Below are positions 35,291 to 51,250 of a DNA stretch of 64,000 bases, piece after piece. Within the stretch, counting starts at the first letter, position 1. Each line of letters starts with the position of its first letter. The notes beneath the pieces are model-generated. The model worked only from the letters and a program-made list of their open reading frames with translations, was not told where the DNA came from and ran no database searches. Source of the stretch: Adenophora triphylla var. japonica (taxonomy: Eukaryota; Streptophyta; Magnoliopsida; Asterales; Campanulaceae); NCBI GenBank assembly GCA_022495995.1, contig JAFEMH010000165.1, forward strand, positions 558,001-622,000, written 5' to 3'. A program made the position numbers and the translations under genes.

Positions 35291-37400
35291 AACAATTGTG
35301 TGAAATGAAAAAAAATTCCCCAAACCCTCCATTCCCTCATCTAATTTTGGAGTAAAATATTATAGTAAAAAAAATTAATTTATTATAAAACAATTGAGGT
35401 CAAAGGAATGGGAAAAGAAAAAAATTCGAAATTCAAGAAGCCAGTGGAACACCGCCAAGTGTCCCAACCAAAAAAAAGGAAAATATCTCTGCGTAAATGC
35501 GCCTCGGTCGACGCAAATATGACACGCGCCAAATTTTCACCCTATCACTGCATGCCACGACAAATTTACTTCAACTATTTTTAGTTATGCCACAATATGA
35601 AATGACTTAAACTTTAATCAAAATTTTAAAAATGATGGTCATCTTTCCCGTTATTCGCTTTTATAAATACACAAATTTTTTAGACGGATAGATATTCAAC
35701 AAATTTATAAATAGTTTATTTACTATGCTTCAAAGTATTTTTTTAAAAATAATTTAATAAATAGATTGATCTATCGAAATAAAATAAACCCAATAATCTA
35801 TTACCCCATCCAATTAATCATCCTATACCCAATCAGTTTTATTTAATTTTATATTATTTATTTTCAAGATTAGTAAAATTATTAATATTATTATCATTTA
35901 TAATTAAATAAAATATTTCACACTTAATTACTATTCACTAAAAATATATTAAAAAATAAGAAAGGAAAATTAACAATGGGTAATTAAGAAAGTTATATTC
36001 AACAATTGTGTTTAATGAAAAAAAATTCCCCAAACCCTCCATTCCCTTATCTAATTTGGAGTAAAATATTATAGTAAAAAAAATTAATTTATTATAAAAC
36101 AATTGAGGTCAAAGGAATGGGAAAAGAAAAAAATTCGAAACTCAAGAAGCCAGTGGAACGCCGCCAAGTGTCCCAACCAAAAAAAAAGGAAAATATCTCT
36201 GCGTAAATGCGTCTCGGTCGACGCGAATACGACACGCGTCAAATTTTCACCCTATCACTGCATGCCACGACAAATTTACTTCAACTATTTTTAGTTATGC
36301 CACAATATGAAATGACTTACACTTTAATCAAAATTTTAAAAATGATGGTCATCTTTCCCGTTATTCGCTTTTATAAATACACAAATTTTTTGGACGGATA
36401 GATATTCAACAAATTTATAAATAGTTTATTTACTATGCTTCAAAGTATTCTTTTAAAATAATTGAATAAATAGATTGATCTATCGAAATAAAATAAACCC
36501 AATAATCATATTACCCCATCCAACTAATCATCCTAAACCCAACCAGTTTTATTTAATTTTATATTATTTATTTTCAAGATTAGTAAAATTATTAATATTA
36601 TTATCATTTATAATTAAATAAAATATTTCACACTTAATTACTATTCACTAAAAATATATTAAAAAAATAAGAAAGGAAAATTAACAATGGTTAATTAAGA
36701 AAGTTATATTCAACAATTGTGTTAAATGAAAAAAAATTCCCCAAACCCTCCATCCCCTCATCTAATTTTGGAGTAAAATATAATAGTAAAAAAAATTAAT
36801 TTATTATAAAACAATTGAGGTCAAAGGAATGGGAAAAGAAAAAAATTTGAAACTCAAGAAGCCAGTGAAACGCCGCAAGTGTCCCAACAAAAAAAAAAGG
36901 AAAATATCACTGCGTAAATGCGCCTCGATCGACGCGAATAGACACGCGCCAAATTTTCACCCTATCACTGCATGCCACGACAAATTTACTTCAACTATTT
37001 TTAGTTATGCCACAATATGAAATGACTTACACTTTAATCAAAATTTTAAAAATGATGGTCATCTTTCCCGTTATTCGCTTTTATAAATACACAAATTTTT
37101 TAGACGGATAGATATTCAACAAATTTATAAATAGTTTATTTACTATGCTTCAAAGTATTTTTTAAAAATAATTGAATAAATAGATTGATCTATCGAAATA
37201 AAATAAACCCAATAATCATATTACCCCATCCAACTAATCATCCTATACCCAACCAGTTTTATTTAATTTTATATTATTTATTTTCAAGATTAGTAAATTT
37301 ATTAATATTATTATCATTTATAATTAAATAAAATATTTCACACTTAATTACTATTTACTAAAAATATATTAAAAAATAAGAAAGGAAAATTAACAATGGG
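35291..37400. repeat. Tandem 710 bp modules in Helitron A
   Basis: AACAATTGTG occurs at 35291, 36001 and 36711, exactly 710 bp apart. The intervening sequence is nearly identical, each unit carrying CGCCGCCAAGTGTCCCAAC, a CTCGGTCGACGCGAA block and an AT-rich tail. Confidence 0.85.
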
Positions 37401-38294
37401 TAATTAAGAAATTTATATTTAAGAAATAGAATTTTTTTTCTGTGTCCAAATCAAAAGAAAGAAGTCTCTATTTAAAGAGAAATTTTTTTATGAAATTTGG
37501 TGTATAATTTTTTTTAAAAAAATTAATTTATTATAAAATAATTGAGGTCAAAGAAATAGTTTTTTTTTTTAAATATGAAATCCATCAAGCCAATCAAAGG
37601 GCGCCAAATACACAAGTTTTTTAGACGGATATATATTCAACAAATTTATAAATACTTTATTTACTATGCTTCAATTTTTTTTAAAAAAAATAAATAAATA
37701 AATTGTTTGATCTATCGAAATAAAATAAACCCAATAACCATATTACCCCATCCAACTAATCATCCTATACACCAACATTTTTATTTAATTTTATATTCTT
37801 TATTTTCAATATTAGTAAAATTATTAATATTATTATCATTTCTAATTAAATAAAATATTTCACGCTTACTTACTTGTTAGTAAAAATAAATTAAAAAATG
37901 AGATAGGAAAATTAACAAAGGATAATTAAGAAAATTATATTTTAAAAAAAGGATTTTTTTTCTGTGTCCAAATCAAATGAAAGAAGTGTCTATTTAAAGA
38001 GAAAAAAAATTATGAATTTTGGTGTAAATTTTTTTTAAAAAAATAATTTATTATAAAATATAGGAAAATTAACAAAGGATAATTAAGAAAATTATATTTA
38101 AAAAAGAGAATTTTTTTCTGTATCCAAATCAAATGAAAGAAGTGTCTATTTAAAGAGAAAAAAAAATTATGAATTTTGGTGTAAATTTTTTTTTTAAAAA
38201 ATTAATTTATTATATAAAAATTGAGGTCAAAGAAATAGGAGTGTTTTTTTAAATTTGAAATCCCTCCAACCAATCAGAAGGTGACACGTGGCAC

Positions 38295-38326
<32 letters not shown>

Positions 38327-41300
38327 GGGAAAATGCCGCAATGACTCGCCAATGTCGGCGAGTGTAGTACACTCTCCAGTAAAATGACGAAAATGCCCCT
38401 CATCACACGGGCGACAAGTGTCCTAAGTCATTTAAAAAAAAAAAAAAAAAAAGAAAACTCAACCAATCTTACCTCGCCACATGCCATTTCAGCCCAATTT
38501 TTTTCCCTTTTGCCACCGCATGAATTTACCAAAATACCCGTTATTCGCTTTTATAAATACACAAATTTTTTAGACGGATAGATATTCAACAAATTTATAA
38601 ATAGTTTATTTACTATGCTTCAAAGTATTTTTTTAAAAATAATTTAATAAATAGATTGATCTATCGAAATAAAATAAACCCAATAATCTATTACCCCATC
38701 CAATTAATCATCCTATCCCCAATCAGTTTTATTTAATTTTATATTATTTATTTTCAAGATTAGTAAAATTATTAATATTATTATCATTTATAATTAAATA
38801 AAATATTTCACACTTAATTACTATTCACTAAAAATATATTAAAAAATAAGAAAGGAAAATTAACAATGGGTAATTAAGAAAGTTATATTCAACAATTGTG
38901 TTTAATGAAAAAAAATTCCCCAAACCCTCCATTCCCTTATCTAATTTGGAGTAAAATATTATAGTAAAAAAAATTAATTTATTATAAAACAATTGAGGTC
39001 AAAGGAATGGGAAAAGAAAGAAATTCGAAACTCAAGAAGCCAGTGGAACGCCGCCAAGTGTCCCAACCAAAAAAAAAGGAAAATATCTCTGCGTAAATGC
39101 GTCTCGGTCGACGCGAATACGACACGCGTCAAATTTTCACCCTATCACTGCATGCCACGACAAATTTACTTCAACTATTTTTAGTTATGCCACAATATGA
39201 AATGACTTACACTTTAATCAAAATTTTAAAAATGATGGTCATCTTTCCCGTTATTCGCTTTTATAAATACACAAATTTTTTGGACGGATAGATATTCAAC
39301 AAATTTATAAATAGTTTATTTACTATGCTTCAAAGTATTCTTTTAAAATAATTGAATAAATAGATTGATCTATCGAAATAAAATAAACCCAATAATCATA
39401 TTACCCCATCCAACTAATCATCCTAAACCCAACCAGTTTTATTTAATTTTATATTATTTATTTTCAAGATTAGTAAAATTATTAATATTATTATCATTTA
39501 TAATTAAATAAAATATTTCACACTTAATTACTATTCACTAAAAATATATTAAAAAAATAAGAAAGGAAAATTAACAATGGTTAATTAAGAAAGTTATATT
39601 CAACAATTGTGTTAAATGAAAAAAAATTCCCCAAACCCTCCATCCCCTCATCTAATTTTGGAGTAAAATATAATAGTAAAAAAAATTAATTTATTATAAA
39701 ACAATTGAGGTCAAAGGAATGGGAAAAGAAAAAAATTTGAAACTCAAGAAGCCAGTGAAACGCCGCCAAGTGTCCCAACAAAAAAAAAAAGGAAAATATC
39801 ACTGCGTAAATGCGCCTCGATCGACGCGAATACGACACGCGCCAAATTTTCACCCTATCACTGCATGCCACGACAAATTTACTTCAACTATTTTTAGTTA
39901 TGCCACAATATGAAATGACTTACACTTTAATCAAAATTTTAAAAATGATGGTCATCTTTCCCGTTATTCGCTTTTATAAATACACAAATTTTTTAGACGG
40001 ATAGATATTCAACAAATTTATAAATAGTTTATTTACTATGCTTCAAAGTATTTTTTAAAAATAATTGAATAAATAGATTGATCTATCGAAATAAAATAAA
40101 CCCAATAATCATATTACCCCATCCAACTAATCATCCTATACCCAACCAGTTTTATTTAATTTTATATTATTTATTTTCAAGATTAGTAAATTTATTAATA
40201 TTATTATCATTTATAATTAAATAAAATATTTCACACTTAATTACTATTTACTAAAAATATATTAAAAAATAAGAAAGGAAAATTAACAATGGGTAATTAA
40301 GAAATTTATATTTAAGAAATAGAATTTTTTTTCTGTGTCCAAATCAAAAGAAAGAAGTCTCTATTTAAAGAGAAATTTTTTTATGAAATTTGGTGTATAA
40401 TTTTTTTTAAAAAAATTAATTTATTATAAAATAATTGAGGTCAAAGAAATAGTTTTTTTTTTTTTAAATATGAAATCCATCAAGCCAATCAAAGGGCGCC
40501 AAATACACAAGTTTTTTAGACGAATATATATTCAACAAATTTATAAATACTTTATTTACTATGCTTCAATTTTTTTTAAAAAAAATAAATAAATAAATTG
40601 TTTGATCTATCGAAATAAAATAAACCCAATAACCATATTACCCCATCCAACTAATCATCCTATACACCAACATTTTTATTTAATTTTATATTCTTTATTT
40701 TCAATATTAGTAAAATTATTAATATTATTATCATTTCTAATTAAATAAAATATTTCACGCTTACTTACTTGTTAGTAAAAATAAATTAAAAAATGAGATA
40801 GGAAAATTAACAAAGGATAATTAAGAAAATTATATTTAAAAAAGAGGATTTTTTTTCTGTGTCCAAATCAAATGAAAGAAGTGTCTATTTAAAGAGAAAA
40901 AAAATTATGAATTTTGGTGTAAATTTTTTTTAAAAAAATAATTTATTATAAAATATAGGAAAATTAACAAAGGATAATTAAGAAAATTATATTTAAAAAA
41001 GAGAATTTTTTTCTGTATCCAAATCAAATGAAAGAAGTGTCTATTTAAAGAGAAAAAAAAATTATGAATTTTGGTGTAAAGGTTTTGTTTTAAAAAATTA
41101 ATTTATTATATAAAAATTGAGGTCAAAGAAATAGGAGTGTTTTTTTAAATTTGAAATCCCTCCAACCAATCTGAAGGTGACACGTGGCACAAAGTAAAAA
41201 AAAAAAAAAAAAAAAGGGAAAAATGCTGCAATGACTCGCCAATGTCGGCGCGTGTAGTACACTCTCCAAGAAATGACGAAAATGCCCCTCATCACACGGG

Positions 41301-41424
41301 CGACAAGTGTCCTAAGTCATTTAAAGAAAAAAAAAAAGAAAACTCAACCAATCTTACCTCGCCACATGCCATTTCAGCCCAATTTTTTTCCCTTTTGCCA
41401 CCGCATGAATTTACCAAAATACCC
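35650..41424. repeat. 2.89 kb direct tandem duplication inside Helitron A
   Basis: 35650-38539 and 38540-41424 are nearly identical at an offset of 2890 bp. The junction joins TTACCAAAATACCC to CGTTATTCGC. Both parent breakpoints carry CCC (35647-35649 and 41422-41424), so three bases of microhomology are shared. Confidence 0.88.
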
Positions 41425-41472
41425 TTCAATGGCAGAAAATTTACCACAATCTTATTATTATATATAGATAGA

Positions 41473-41629
41473 TTATATGTATTCTTTCATGATTGATTGA
41501 GTGTTTATATTCCAAAAAACAAGTTGCAGTAAGTGCAGCATCAGCATTGGTGGCTGCTTCATTTTTATCATCAGATGCTATATTAATTAGCTTTGCATTA
41601 TTCTGTTCTGATAGCCATTATTATTATTA
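41473..41629. other. Unrecognised spacer between Helitron A and element B
   Basis: A short AT-rich stretch with no gene or repeat recognised. Confidence 0.5.
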
Positions 41630-42344
41630 CTAGTTTAACCCCCGTGCGATGCACGGACAGTTAATAAAGAATAACTGATCAAAATCTAAACGAATATAAA
41701 AGAAATAGAGATGTTTGTATACATTGAAAAAAAAATATTTGTAACATATATTATGAGTAAAAATATCAGATTGAAGGTCACAAAAATAAATATTGTGTTA
41801 CATCCGAGCGATTGTATTCGAATATAAAATTTGATTCTTATCGTATTCAATTCGTATTAAAATATAAAATATTATTTATATTTCATTCAAATTTGAAATT
41901 CGAATTATTCGATTCAAATATTTGATTTGACCTACATTTTGGAAAAATACAAAGTCAAAACCAAGGCCACGCCGGTCAAGGCCAAGTCGGCCATTGGATA
42001 AAGCCATGGACGAACCATGCATGCTTGGCTAAGCTTCATCCTCATTATATAACCAATGCAACCCATCTTACTTTGTTTTTTTTTCTATGTGGGATAAAAG
42101 CATAGGCCAATGCCAAGGCCGGTCACGGGTAGGCCAAGGCCGGGCCAAGGCTAAGGCAGATTTCCCACATAGAAAGAAAACAAATAAAAAATGGCATTGG
42201 CATTCATATATAAAGAGGCTTCAAGTTCAAGGTAGGTGTAATTATATTTATATACATATATATAATTTTAAATATAAAATATACATATATGATTTTAAAT
42301 ATAAAATATATATATATATATATAATTTTAATAATTATTAATAT

Positions 42345-42385
<41 letters not shown>

Positions 42386-42475
42386 TAAATTAAAGCCCTT
42401 TACCAAAAGGACAACACGTGCCCAGTGAAATGACGAAATTGCCCCTCAAACCCCCTTTAATTACCACAATCATGT

Positions 42476-42526
<51 letters not shown>

Positions 42527-42979
42527 TATATATATAAATATAGATATAGATTTGAAATAATGACGCATTTTAATGAAAAAAAAATCTCTTTAAATTGAGA
42601 CTATTTTCTTTAAAAAATAAATTTATTATAAAATAATTTAGGTAAAAGAAATGGGTTAAAAAATAAAACCTACATTCTACGGCCAAACACGTGTCCAAAC
42701 CAAAAAAAAAAAGAAGAAGAAAAATTCATCTGTCTTCACGCGCCATTGTCGGCGCGTGTCCCACCCGCGCCATGGAAATGGCCAAATCGCCCTTGAACAA
42801 ACGGATGACACGTGTCCTCATTTCCAAAAAAAATAATAATAAATCTAGGCCAATCACAGATCACCACGTGTCTTTTTAGCCGAATTTATTGCCATTTTGC
42901 CACGGCGTGAAATGACGAAATTGCACCTCAAATCCCCTTTAATTACCACAATCTTCATTTTATATAGATATAGATATAG
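41630..42979 (-). mobile_element. Helitron-like element B, boundaries partly uncertain
   Basis: The minus-strand 3' end has the hairpin CCGTGCATCGCACGG (41642-41656) and CTAG at 41630-41633. Two possible 5' ends occur, near 42551 and near 42979, each preceded by the Helitron-type TTAATTACCACAATC block. One is probably nested in the other. The interior includes GGCCAAGGCC repeats (41960-42155), an inverted TTTCTATGTGGGA/TCCCACATAGAAA pair (about 42082-42176) and TA microsatellites (42350-42381, 42479-42520). Confidence 0.55.
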
Positions 42980-43358
42980 ATATATATTTTAAAGAATGAC
43001 CCATTTTAAATATATAGATGGAGACTAAAAAAATTGAGACCAAGCTTTTAGTAAAATGAGTACATACACCATTTTCTACCCACATTAAAAAAAATCAAAA
43101 AATAAAATAAATTGAAATAACAATTTCTTTCTCTAAAAATATTATTTATTTTCTTCACTTTTTTTTTAATTTTTTCAATCAAATTAATTCCTATATTATA
43201 AATACAATATTTTTTAAGACGAATAGAAAAATTGACAAATTTATTAATACTTTATTTACTATGCTTCAAATATTTATTTAAAAAAAATTAAATAAATTGT
43301 TTGATATAACGAACTAAAATAAACAAAATAATCATATTACCCCATCCCACTTATTAAA

Positions 43359-43805
43359 TACTCCCTCCGTCCCAGACTAAGAGTCCAACTTTTCCTTTTC
43401 GTCTGTCCCATACCAAGAGTCCCTTTCCTTAAATGGCAAGTTTTTAAATATATTATACCCTTATAATTTAATATATTTAAAAAAAAAACCCCATTCATTA
43501 TACCCTTATAAAGTTAACATATTAAAAAAAAAACAATACTTAATTTACTATTCCTCCCATTCATTCTCTCTCCTTTTAAAAAATCAATCATTAACTCTTA
43601 TTCCCGATCCCATATTACAAAAAACCCGTTCATTATATCCTTATAAAGTTAACATACCCTTATAAAGTTAACATATCTACAAAAAAAAATAAAAATCATT
43701 AACTACTATTTTCTATCCCACATTTAACTTTTATTCATTTTTTAAAATTTTTTTTAAGAAGCGTGAAATCCCCCCGAGGATCCTTGGTCTGGGACGGAGG
43801 GAGTA
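43359..43805. mobile_element. Stowaway MITE with TA duplication
   Basis: TA plus CTCCCTCCGTCCCAGAC (43361 on) and GTCTGGGACGGAGGGAG plus TA (to 43805) form the ends. A 30 bp right-end segment (GCGTGAAAT...CCCCCGAGGA) recurs just outside at 43851-43887. Confidence 0.88.
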
Positions 43806-45089
<1,284 letters not shown>

Positions 45090-46132
45090 CTAGATTGACT
45101 CCCGTGCGATGCACGGGGCATTACTATATATTCAAAAAATAAAAAATCTAACTAAAATAAACCAAAAACTCAATTCGCTTATACATTATAAAAGACTTCC
45201 TTAAAGGCGACATTGTCAGTACATAAAAATTAGAAATCAATAAAATAGAAATAAAACATAAATCATAATGATTATGCATTTCTCTGTATACAATTTTGTA
45301 GTTTTTATCAATTTAAAAAATTAAAAAAAACAGACGAACATGTTTATCATATACGAAATAAGTTATTGAAATCAGTTTAAAATGTGAAGATTAGAAATCT
45401 AGTAAAAAAAAAGGTGATATTTTATTTCGTTTTGATGAAGAGAAATTTTGAAATAAGAACAAAAGATTTAGTCATACCAACAGGATAGTACAGTTATCTA
45501 ATAAGAACTAATATCATTATTTTTCAAATGAAAAATTTCCATTAACTCATGATCGTACATCTAAAAAATCATGTCATATTGATTTACATTAACTCATTAT
45601 GAACATAATTATGATATTTATTTTCAATCTAACTTATTTAATAGTTAGAAGAAAAATAAACACTAACAATTTCGTTAAATGAAATTTTTTTTGGCCAAAC
45701 CCCCCAATTCCTCATAAAACCCAACTCACTTCTTACTCCCCCTCCTTTAAAATACCGATTTATACTATCTTTATTTCTTCTAATATTGACATAAAATTAA
45801 ATCAAAATTTTATAACTGATGGGCATCTTCCCCGATATTCGTCTTTATCAATACACAATTTTTTGAGACGAATACAAAAATCGATAAATTTATTAATACT
45901 TTATTTACAATGTTTCAAATACTTTTTTTTAAAAAAATTAAATTAATTGTTTGGCATATAAGCACAAGAACCATATTACACCATCTAACTTATTAAATAG
46001 ATATATATTATTATTATATAAAATAACCATTTATACTTTATAAATACACAATCGTTTTGTTTATAAAAATTCAACAACATTCCAACTCATCATCCTAGAC
46101 CCCACCACGTTTATTTTATTTTATATTCTTTA

Positions 46133-46180
<48 letters not shown>

Positions 46181-49100
46181 TATTTATCATTTATAATTAA
46201 AAATAAATACTTTACACTTATTTAATTTTTACAAAAAATATATAGAGAAATAAAAGACGAATTAACAAAGGATAATTAAGAAATTTATATTTAAAAAAGA
46301 GGAGTTTTTTTCTCTATCCAAATCAAATGAAAGAAGTCTCTATTTAAAGAGAAAGAATTTATGAATTTTGGTGTAAAAAAATTTAAATAAAAATTAATTT
46401 ATTATAAAATAATTGAGGGTAAAGAAATCGGGAAAAAAATTGGAAATTAAGCAAGCCAATCAACGGGAGACATGTGTCAAATTCTTTAAAAAAAAAAAAA
46501 GGAAAAAAACGCTACATACACGCACTGTTGTCGGCCCGTGCAGTACACGCCCTAGAGAAATGTTGAAATTGTCTTTCCACAGATGGACGACACATATGTC
46601 CAATGTTAAAAAAAAAAAAAACTAATGAACTCACGCGCCTCTTTAGGCCCGTGTAATTTACGGCTCTCGTAATTTTAATCAATAAAAAAATAAGAAATAA
46701 AATAAATCATTTCTTATACACTTTATTTGGGTAAATATTAATAAAAGTAATTTAATTTATTTCATAAAAATTGAGATTATAACTCATTTTGTTACTTGAT
46801 ATTTTTTTCTAATTTATTTTCGCGTGTGTGCACGTGTGTATGTTTAACATGATGTACAAAGCTTCTTAAATTAGCGACACACATGTTAGTAATATTTTTG
46901 CTCTCCATAGAATTTCAATCCTAACCAAGTAATTACAAATGTGCCCTCGTTTATTTTAAAACTTATGCAAGTCTTTTTATATATAGAGAGAGATAGCGAT
47001 TTATAAATAATTATTTTATACTTATTTTTAAAAATATATTATATTCACTTGTATTATGTGTTTTAAATTAATGAAAAAATTAAACCAAGAAACTAATCTA
47101 ATTTTGGAGTAAAATATTATTGTACTAATTTTCTCATTTCTCAAATAAATGTCAAAAAAAATATTCAACAATTGTGTGAAATGAAAAAATTCCCCAAACC
47201 CTCCATTCCCTCATCTAATTTTGGAGTAAAATATTATAGTAAAAAAAATTCATTTATTATAAAACAATTGAGGTCAAAGGAATGGGAAAAGAAAAAAAAT
47301 CGAAATTCAAGAAGCCAGTGGAACGCCGCCAAGTGTCCCAACCAAAAAAAAGGAAAATATCTCTGCGTAAATGCGCCTCGGTCGACGCAAAAATGACACG
47401 CGCCAAATTTTCACCCTATCACTGCTTGCCACGACAAATTTACTTCAACTATTTTTAGTTATGCCACAATATGAAATGACTTAAACTTTAATCAAAATTT
47501 TAAAAATGATGGTCATCTTTCCCGTTATTCACTTTTATAAATACACAAATTTTTTAGACGGATAGATATTCAACAAATTTATAAATAGTTTATTTACTAT
47601 GCTTCAAAGTATTTTTTTAAAATAATTTAATAAATAGATTGATCTATCGAAATAAAATAAACCCAATAATCTATTACCCCATCCAATTAATCATCCTATA
47701 CCCAACCAGTTTTATTTAATTTTATATTATTTATTTTCAAGATTAGTAAAATTATTAATATTATTATCATTTATAATTAAATAAAATATTTCACACTTAA
47801 TTACTATTCACTAAAAATATATTAAAAAATAAGAAAGGAAAATTAACAATGGGTAATTAAGAAAGTTATATTCAACAATTGTGTTAAATGAAAAAAAATT
47901 CCCCAAACCCTCCATTCCCTTATCTAATTTTGGAGTAAAATATTATAGTAAAAAAATTAATTTATTATAAAACAATTGAGGTCAAAGGAATGGGAAAAGA
48001 AAAACATTCGAAACTCAAGAAGCCAGTGGAACGCCGCCAAGTGTCCCAACCAAAAAAAAAGGAAAATATCTCTGCGTAAATGCGCCTCGGTCGACGCGAA
48101 TACGACACGCGTCAAATTTTCACCCTATCACTGCATGCCACGACAAATTTACTTCAACTATTTTTAGTTATGCCACAATATGAAATGACTTACACTTTAA
48201 TCAAAATTTTAAAAATGATGGTCATCTTTTCCGTTATTCGCTTTTATAAATACACAAATTTTTTAGACGGATAGATATTCAACAAATTTATAAATAGTTT
48301 ATTTACTATGCTTCAAAGTATTTTTTTAAAATAATTGAATAAATAGATTGATCTATCGAAATAAAATAAACCCAATAATCATATTACCCCATCCAACTAA
48401 TCATCCTATACCCAACCAGTTTTATTTAATTTTATATTATTTATTTTCAAGATAAGTAAAATTATTAATATTATTATCATTTATAATTAAATAAAATATT
48501 TCACACTTAATTACTATTCACTAAAAATATATTAAAAAATAAGAAAGGAAAATTAACAATGGGTAATTAAGAAAGTTATATTCAACAAATGTGTTAAATG
48601 AAAAAAAAATTCCCAAACCCTCCATTCCCTCATCTAATTTTGGAGTAAAATATTATAGTAAAAAATTAATTTATTATAAAACAATTGAGGTCAAAGGAAT
48701 GAGAAAAGAAAAAATTCGAAACTCAAGAAGCCGGTGGAACGCCGCCAAGTGTCCCAACAAAAAAAGGAAAATATCTCTCGTAATGCGCCTCGGCCGACGC
48801 GAATACGACACGCGCCAAATTTTCACCCTATCACCGCATGCCACGACAAATTTACTTCAACTATTTTTAGTTATGCCACAATATGAAATGACTTACACTT
48901 TAATCAAAATTTTAAAAATGATGGTCATCTTTCCCGTTATTCGCTTTTATAAATACACAAATTTTTTAGACGGATATATATTCAACAAATTTATAAATAG
49001 TTTATTTACTATGCTTCAAAGTATTTTTTTAAAATAATTGAATAAATAGATTGATCTATCGAAATAAAATAAACCCAATAATCATATTACCCCATCCAAC

Positions 49101-50345
49101 TAATCATCCTATACCCAATCGCTTTATTTAATTTTATATTATTTATTTTCAAGATTAGTAAATTTATTAATATTATTATCATTTATAATTAAATAAAATA
49201 TTTCACACTTAATTACTATTTACTAAAAATATATTAAAAAATAAGAAAGGAAAATTAACAATGGGTAATTAAGAAATTTATATTTAAGAAAGAGAATTTT
49301 TTTTCTGTGTCCAAATCAAAAGAAAGAAGTCTCTATTTAAAGAGAAATTTTTTTATGAAATTTGGTGTATAATTTTTTTTTAAAAAATTAATTTATTATA
49401 AAATAATTGAGGTCAAAGAAATAGTTTTTTTTTTTTTTAAATATGAAATCCATCAAGCCAATCAAAGGGCGCCAAATACACAAGTTTTTTAGACGGATAG
49501 ATATTCAACAAATTTATAAATACTTTATTTACTATGCTTCAATTTTTTTAAAAAAAAATAAATAAATAAATTGTTTGATCTATCGAAATAAAATAAACCC
49601 AATAACCATATTATCATTTCTAATTAAATAAAATATTTCACGCTTACTTACTTGTTAGTAAAAATAAATTAAAAAATGAGATAGGAAAATTAACAAAGGA
49701 TAATTAAGAAAATTATATTTAAAAAAGAGGATTTTTTTTCTGTGTCCAAATCAAATGAAAGAAGTGTCTATTTAAAGAGGAAAAAAAATTATGAATTTTG
49801 GTGCAATTTTTTTTTTTAAAAAATAATTTATTATAAAATATAGGAAAATTAACAAAGGATAATTAAGAAAATTATATTTAAAAAAGAGAATTTTTTTTCT
49901 GTATCCAAATCAAATGAAAGAAGTGTCTATTTAAAGAGAAAAAAAAATTATGAATTTTGGTGTAAATTTTTTTTTTTAAAAAATTAATTTATTATAAAAA
50001 AATTGAGGTCAAAGAAATAGGAGTGTTTTTTTAAATTTGAAATCCCTCCAGCCAATCAGAAGTTGACACGTGGCACAAAGTAAAAAAAAAAAAAAAAGGG
50101 AAAATGCTGCACTGACTCGCCAATGTCGGCGCGTGTAGTACACGCGCCAGTAAAATGACGAAAATGCCCTCATCACACGGCGACAAGTGTCCTAATTCAT
50201 TTAAAAAAAAAAAAACTCAACTAATCTTACCTCGCCACATGGCATTTCAGCCCAATTTTTTTCCCTTTTGCCACCGCGTGAATTTACCAAAATACCCTTC
50301 AATGACAGAAAATTTACCACAATCTTATTATTATATATAGATAGA
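45090..50345 (-). mobile_element. Helitron-like element C, same family as A
   Basis: It has the same ends as A: CTAG at 45090-45093, hairpin CCCGTGCATCGCACGGG (minus strand) at 45101-45117, and 5' TCTATCTATATATAATAATAAG ending at 50345, flanked by A and T. 45090-47200 matches 33206-35330 almost base for base. It contains three 710 bp modules (AACAATTGTG-type anchors at 47166, 47874, 48584) and lacks the 2.89 kb duplication of A. No protein gene is seen. Confidence 0.75.
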
Positions 50346-51200
50346 TTATCATTTATAATTAGAAATTAATACTTCAGACTTATTTAATTTTTACTAAAAA
50401 GATATTGAAAAAAAAAATTGAAAATTAACAAAAGATAATTAATAAATTAAAATTAAAAAAAGAGAATTTTTTTTCTCTATCCAAATCAAATGAAAGAAGT
50501 CTCTATTGAAAGAGAAAAAAAATTCTTCTTTTTTAAATATAAATTTGTTAATTATCCTTTAACTAATTTTAAATAAAAAGAAATTAAAAATTAGTAAAGG
50601 ATAATTAATAAATTTATATTTAAAAAATAGGAATATTTTCATATTTTCAAATCTAATGAAAGAAGTCTATATATAAAGGGAAAATTTTTGTATTAATTTT
50701 GGTGTAATTAACAAAGTTAAATTGAAAAAAAGAGGAATATTTTTATTTGTCCAAATAAAATGAAAGAAGTCTCTATTTAAAGAGTAAAAAAAATTATGAA
50801 TTTTGGTGAACATAAAAAAAATAAATAAATAAATTTTATATATAATATTTGAGGTCAAAGAAAAGGGTGAATTTTTAATTTTTTGAAATCCATCCGCCCA
50901 ATCACGTGTTGACACCTGGAATTTAAAAAAAAAAAAAAAAAACTTCGCAGGCATGACGCGCGTTTGTCGGGGCGTGAACTCCACTCGCCACGAAAATGTC
51001 CAAAATGCCCTCCTCTATATTGGCGACACGTGGCCTGAACGGTTTTAAAAAAAAATAATAATAATTTTAGACCAATCACTGTGTGCCACGTCTCATTTCA
51101 GCCCTTTTTTTGCAAGATTGCCACCGCATGAAATGTCTAAAATACCCCTCAATGGCAAACAATTTACCACTATCTTGTTATTATATATTGATAGATATAG

Positions 51201-51205
<5 letters not shown>
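50346..51205 (-). mobile_element. Helitron-family module beyond element C
   Basis: A further diverged module (TCCAAATCAAATGAAAG, ATGAATTTTGGTG, CGCGCGTTTGTCGGGGCGTG, GCGACACGTGGCC) ends with the 5'-type sequence TTACCACTATCTTGTTATTATATA near 51165-51190. No matching hairpin end was found, so it is probably a remnant split by C. Confidence 0.5.

Positions 51206-51250
<45 letters not shown>
51206..51250. repeat. (ATT)n microsatellite
   Basis: A run of about fifteen ATT units at the edge of the Helitron cluster. Confidence 0.95.

Larger units (their letters stand above)
33206..41472 (-). mobile_element. Helitron-like element A (non-autonomous)
   Basis: Read on the minus strand, it begins TCTATCTATATATAATAATAAG (to 41472) and ends with the hairpin CCCGTGCATCGCACGGG (33217-33233), seven bases and CTAG (33206-33209). 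It is inserted between A and T, all as expected of Helitrons. No Rep/helicase reading frame is visible. The interior consists of about 710 bp modules, a 2.89 kb tandem duplication and GC-rich islets with CGCGCC and ACACGTGGC motifs. Short frames repeated inside (for example 36207-36401) recur only because the DNA repeats. Confidence 0.75.
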
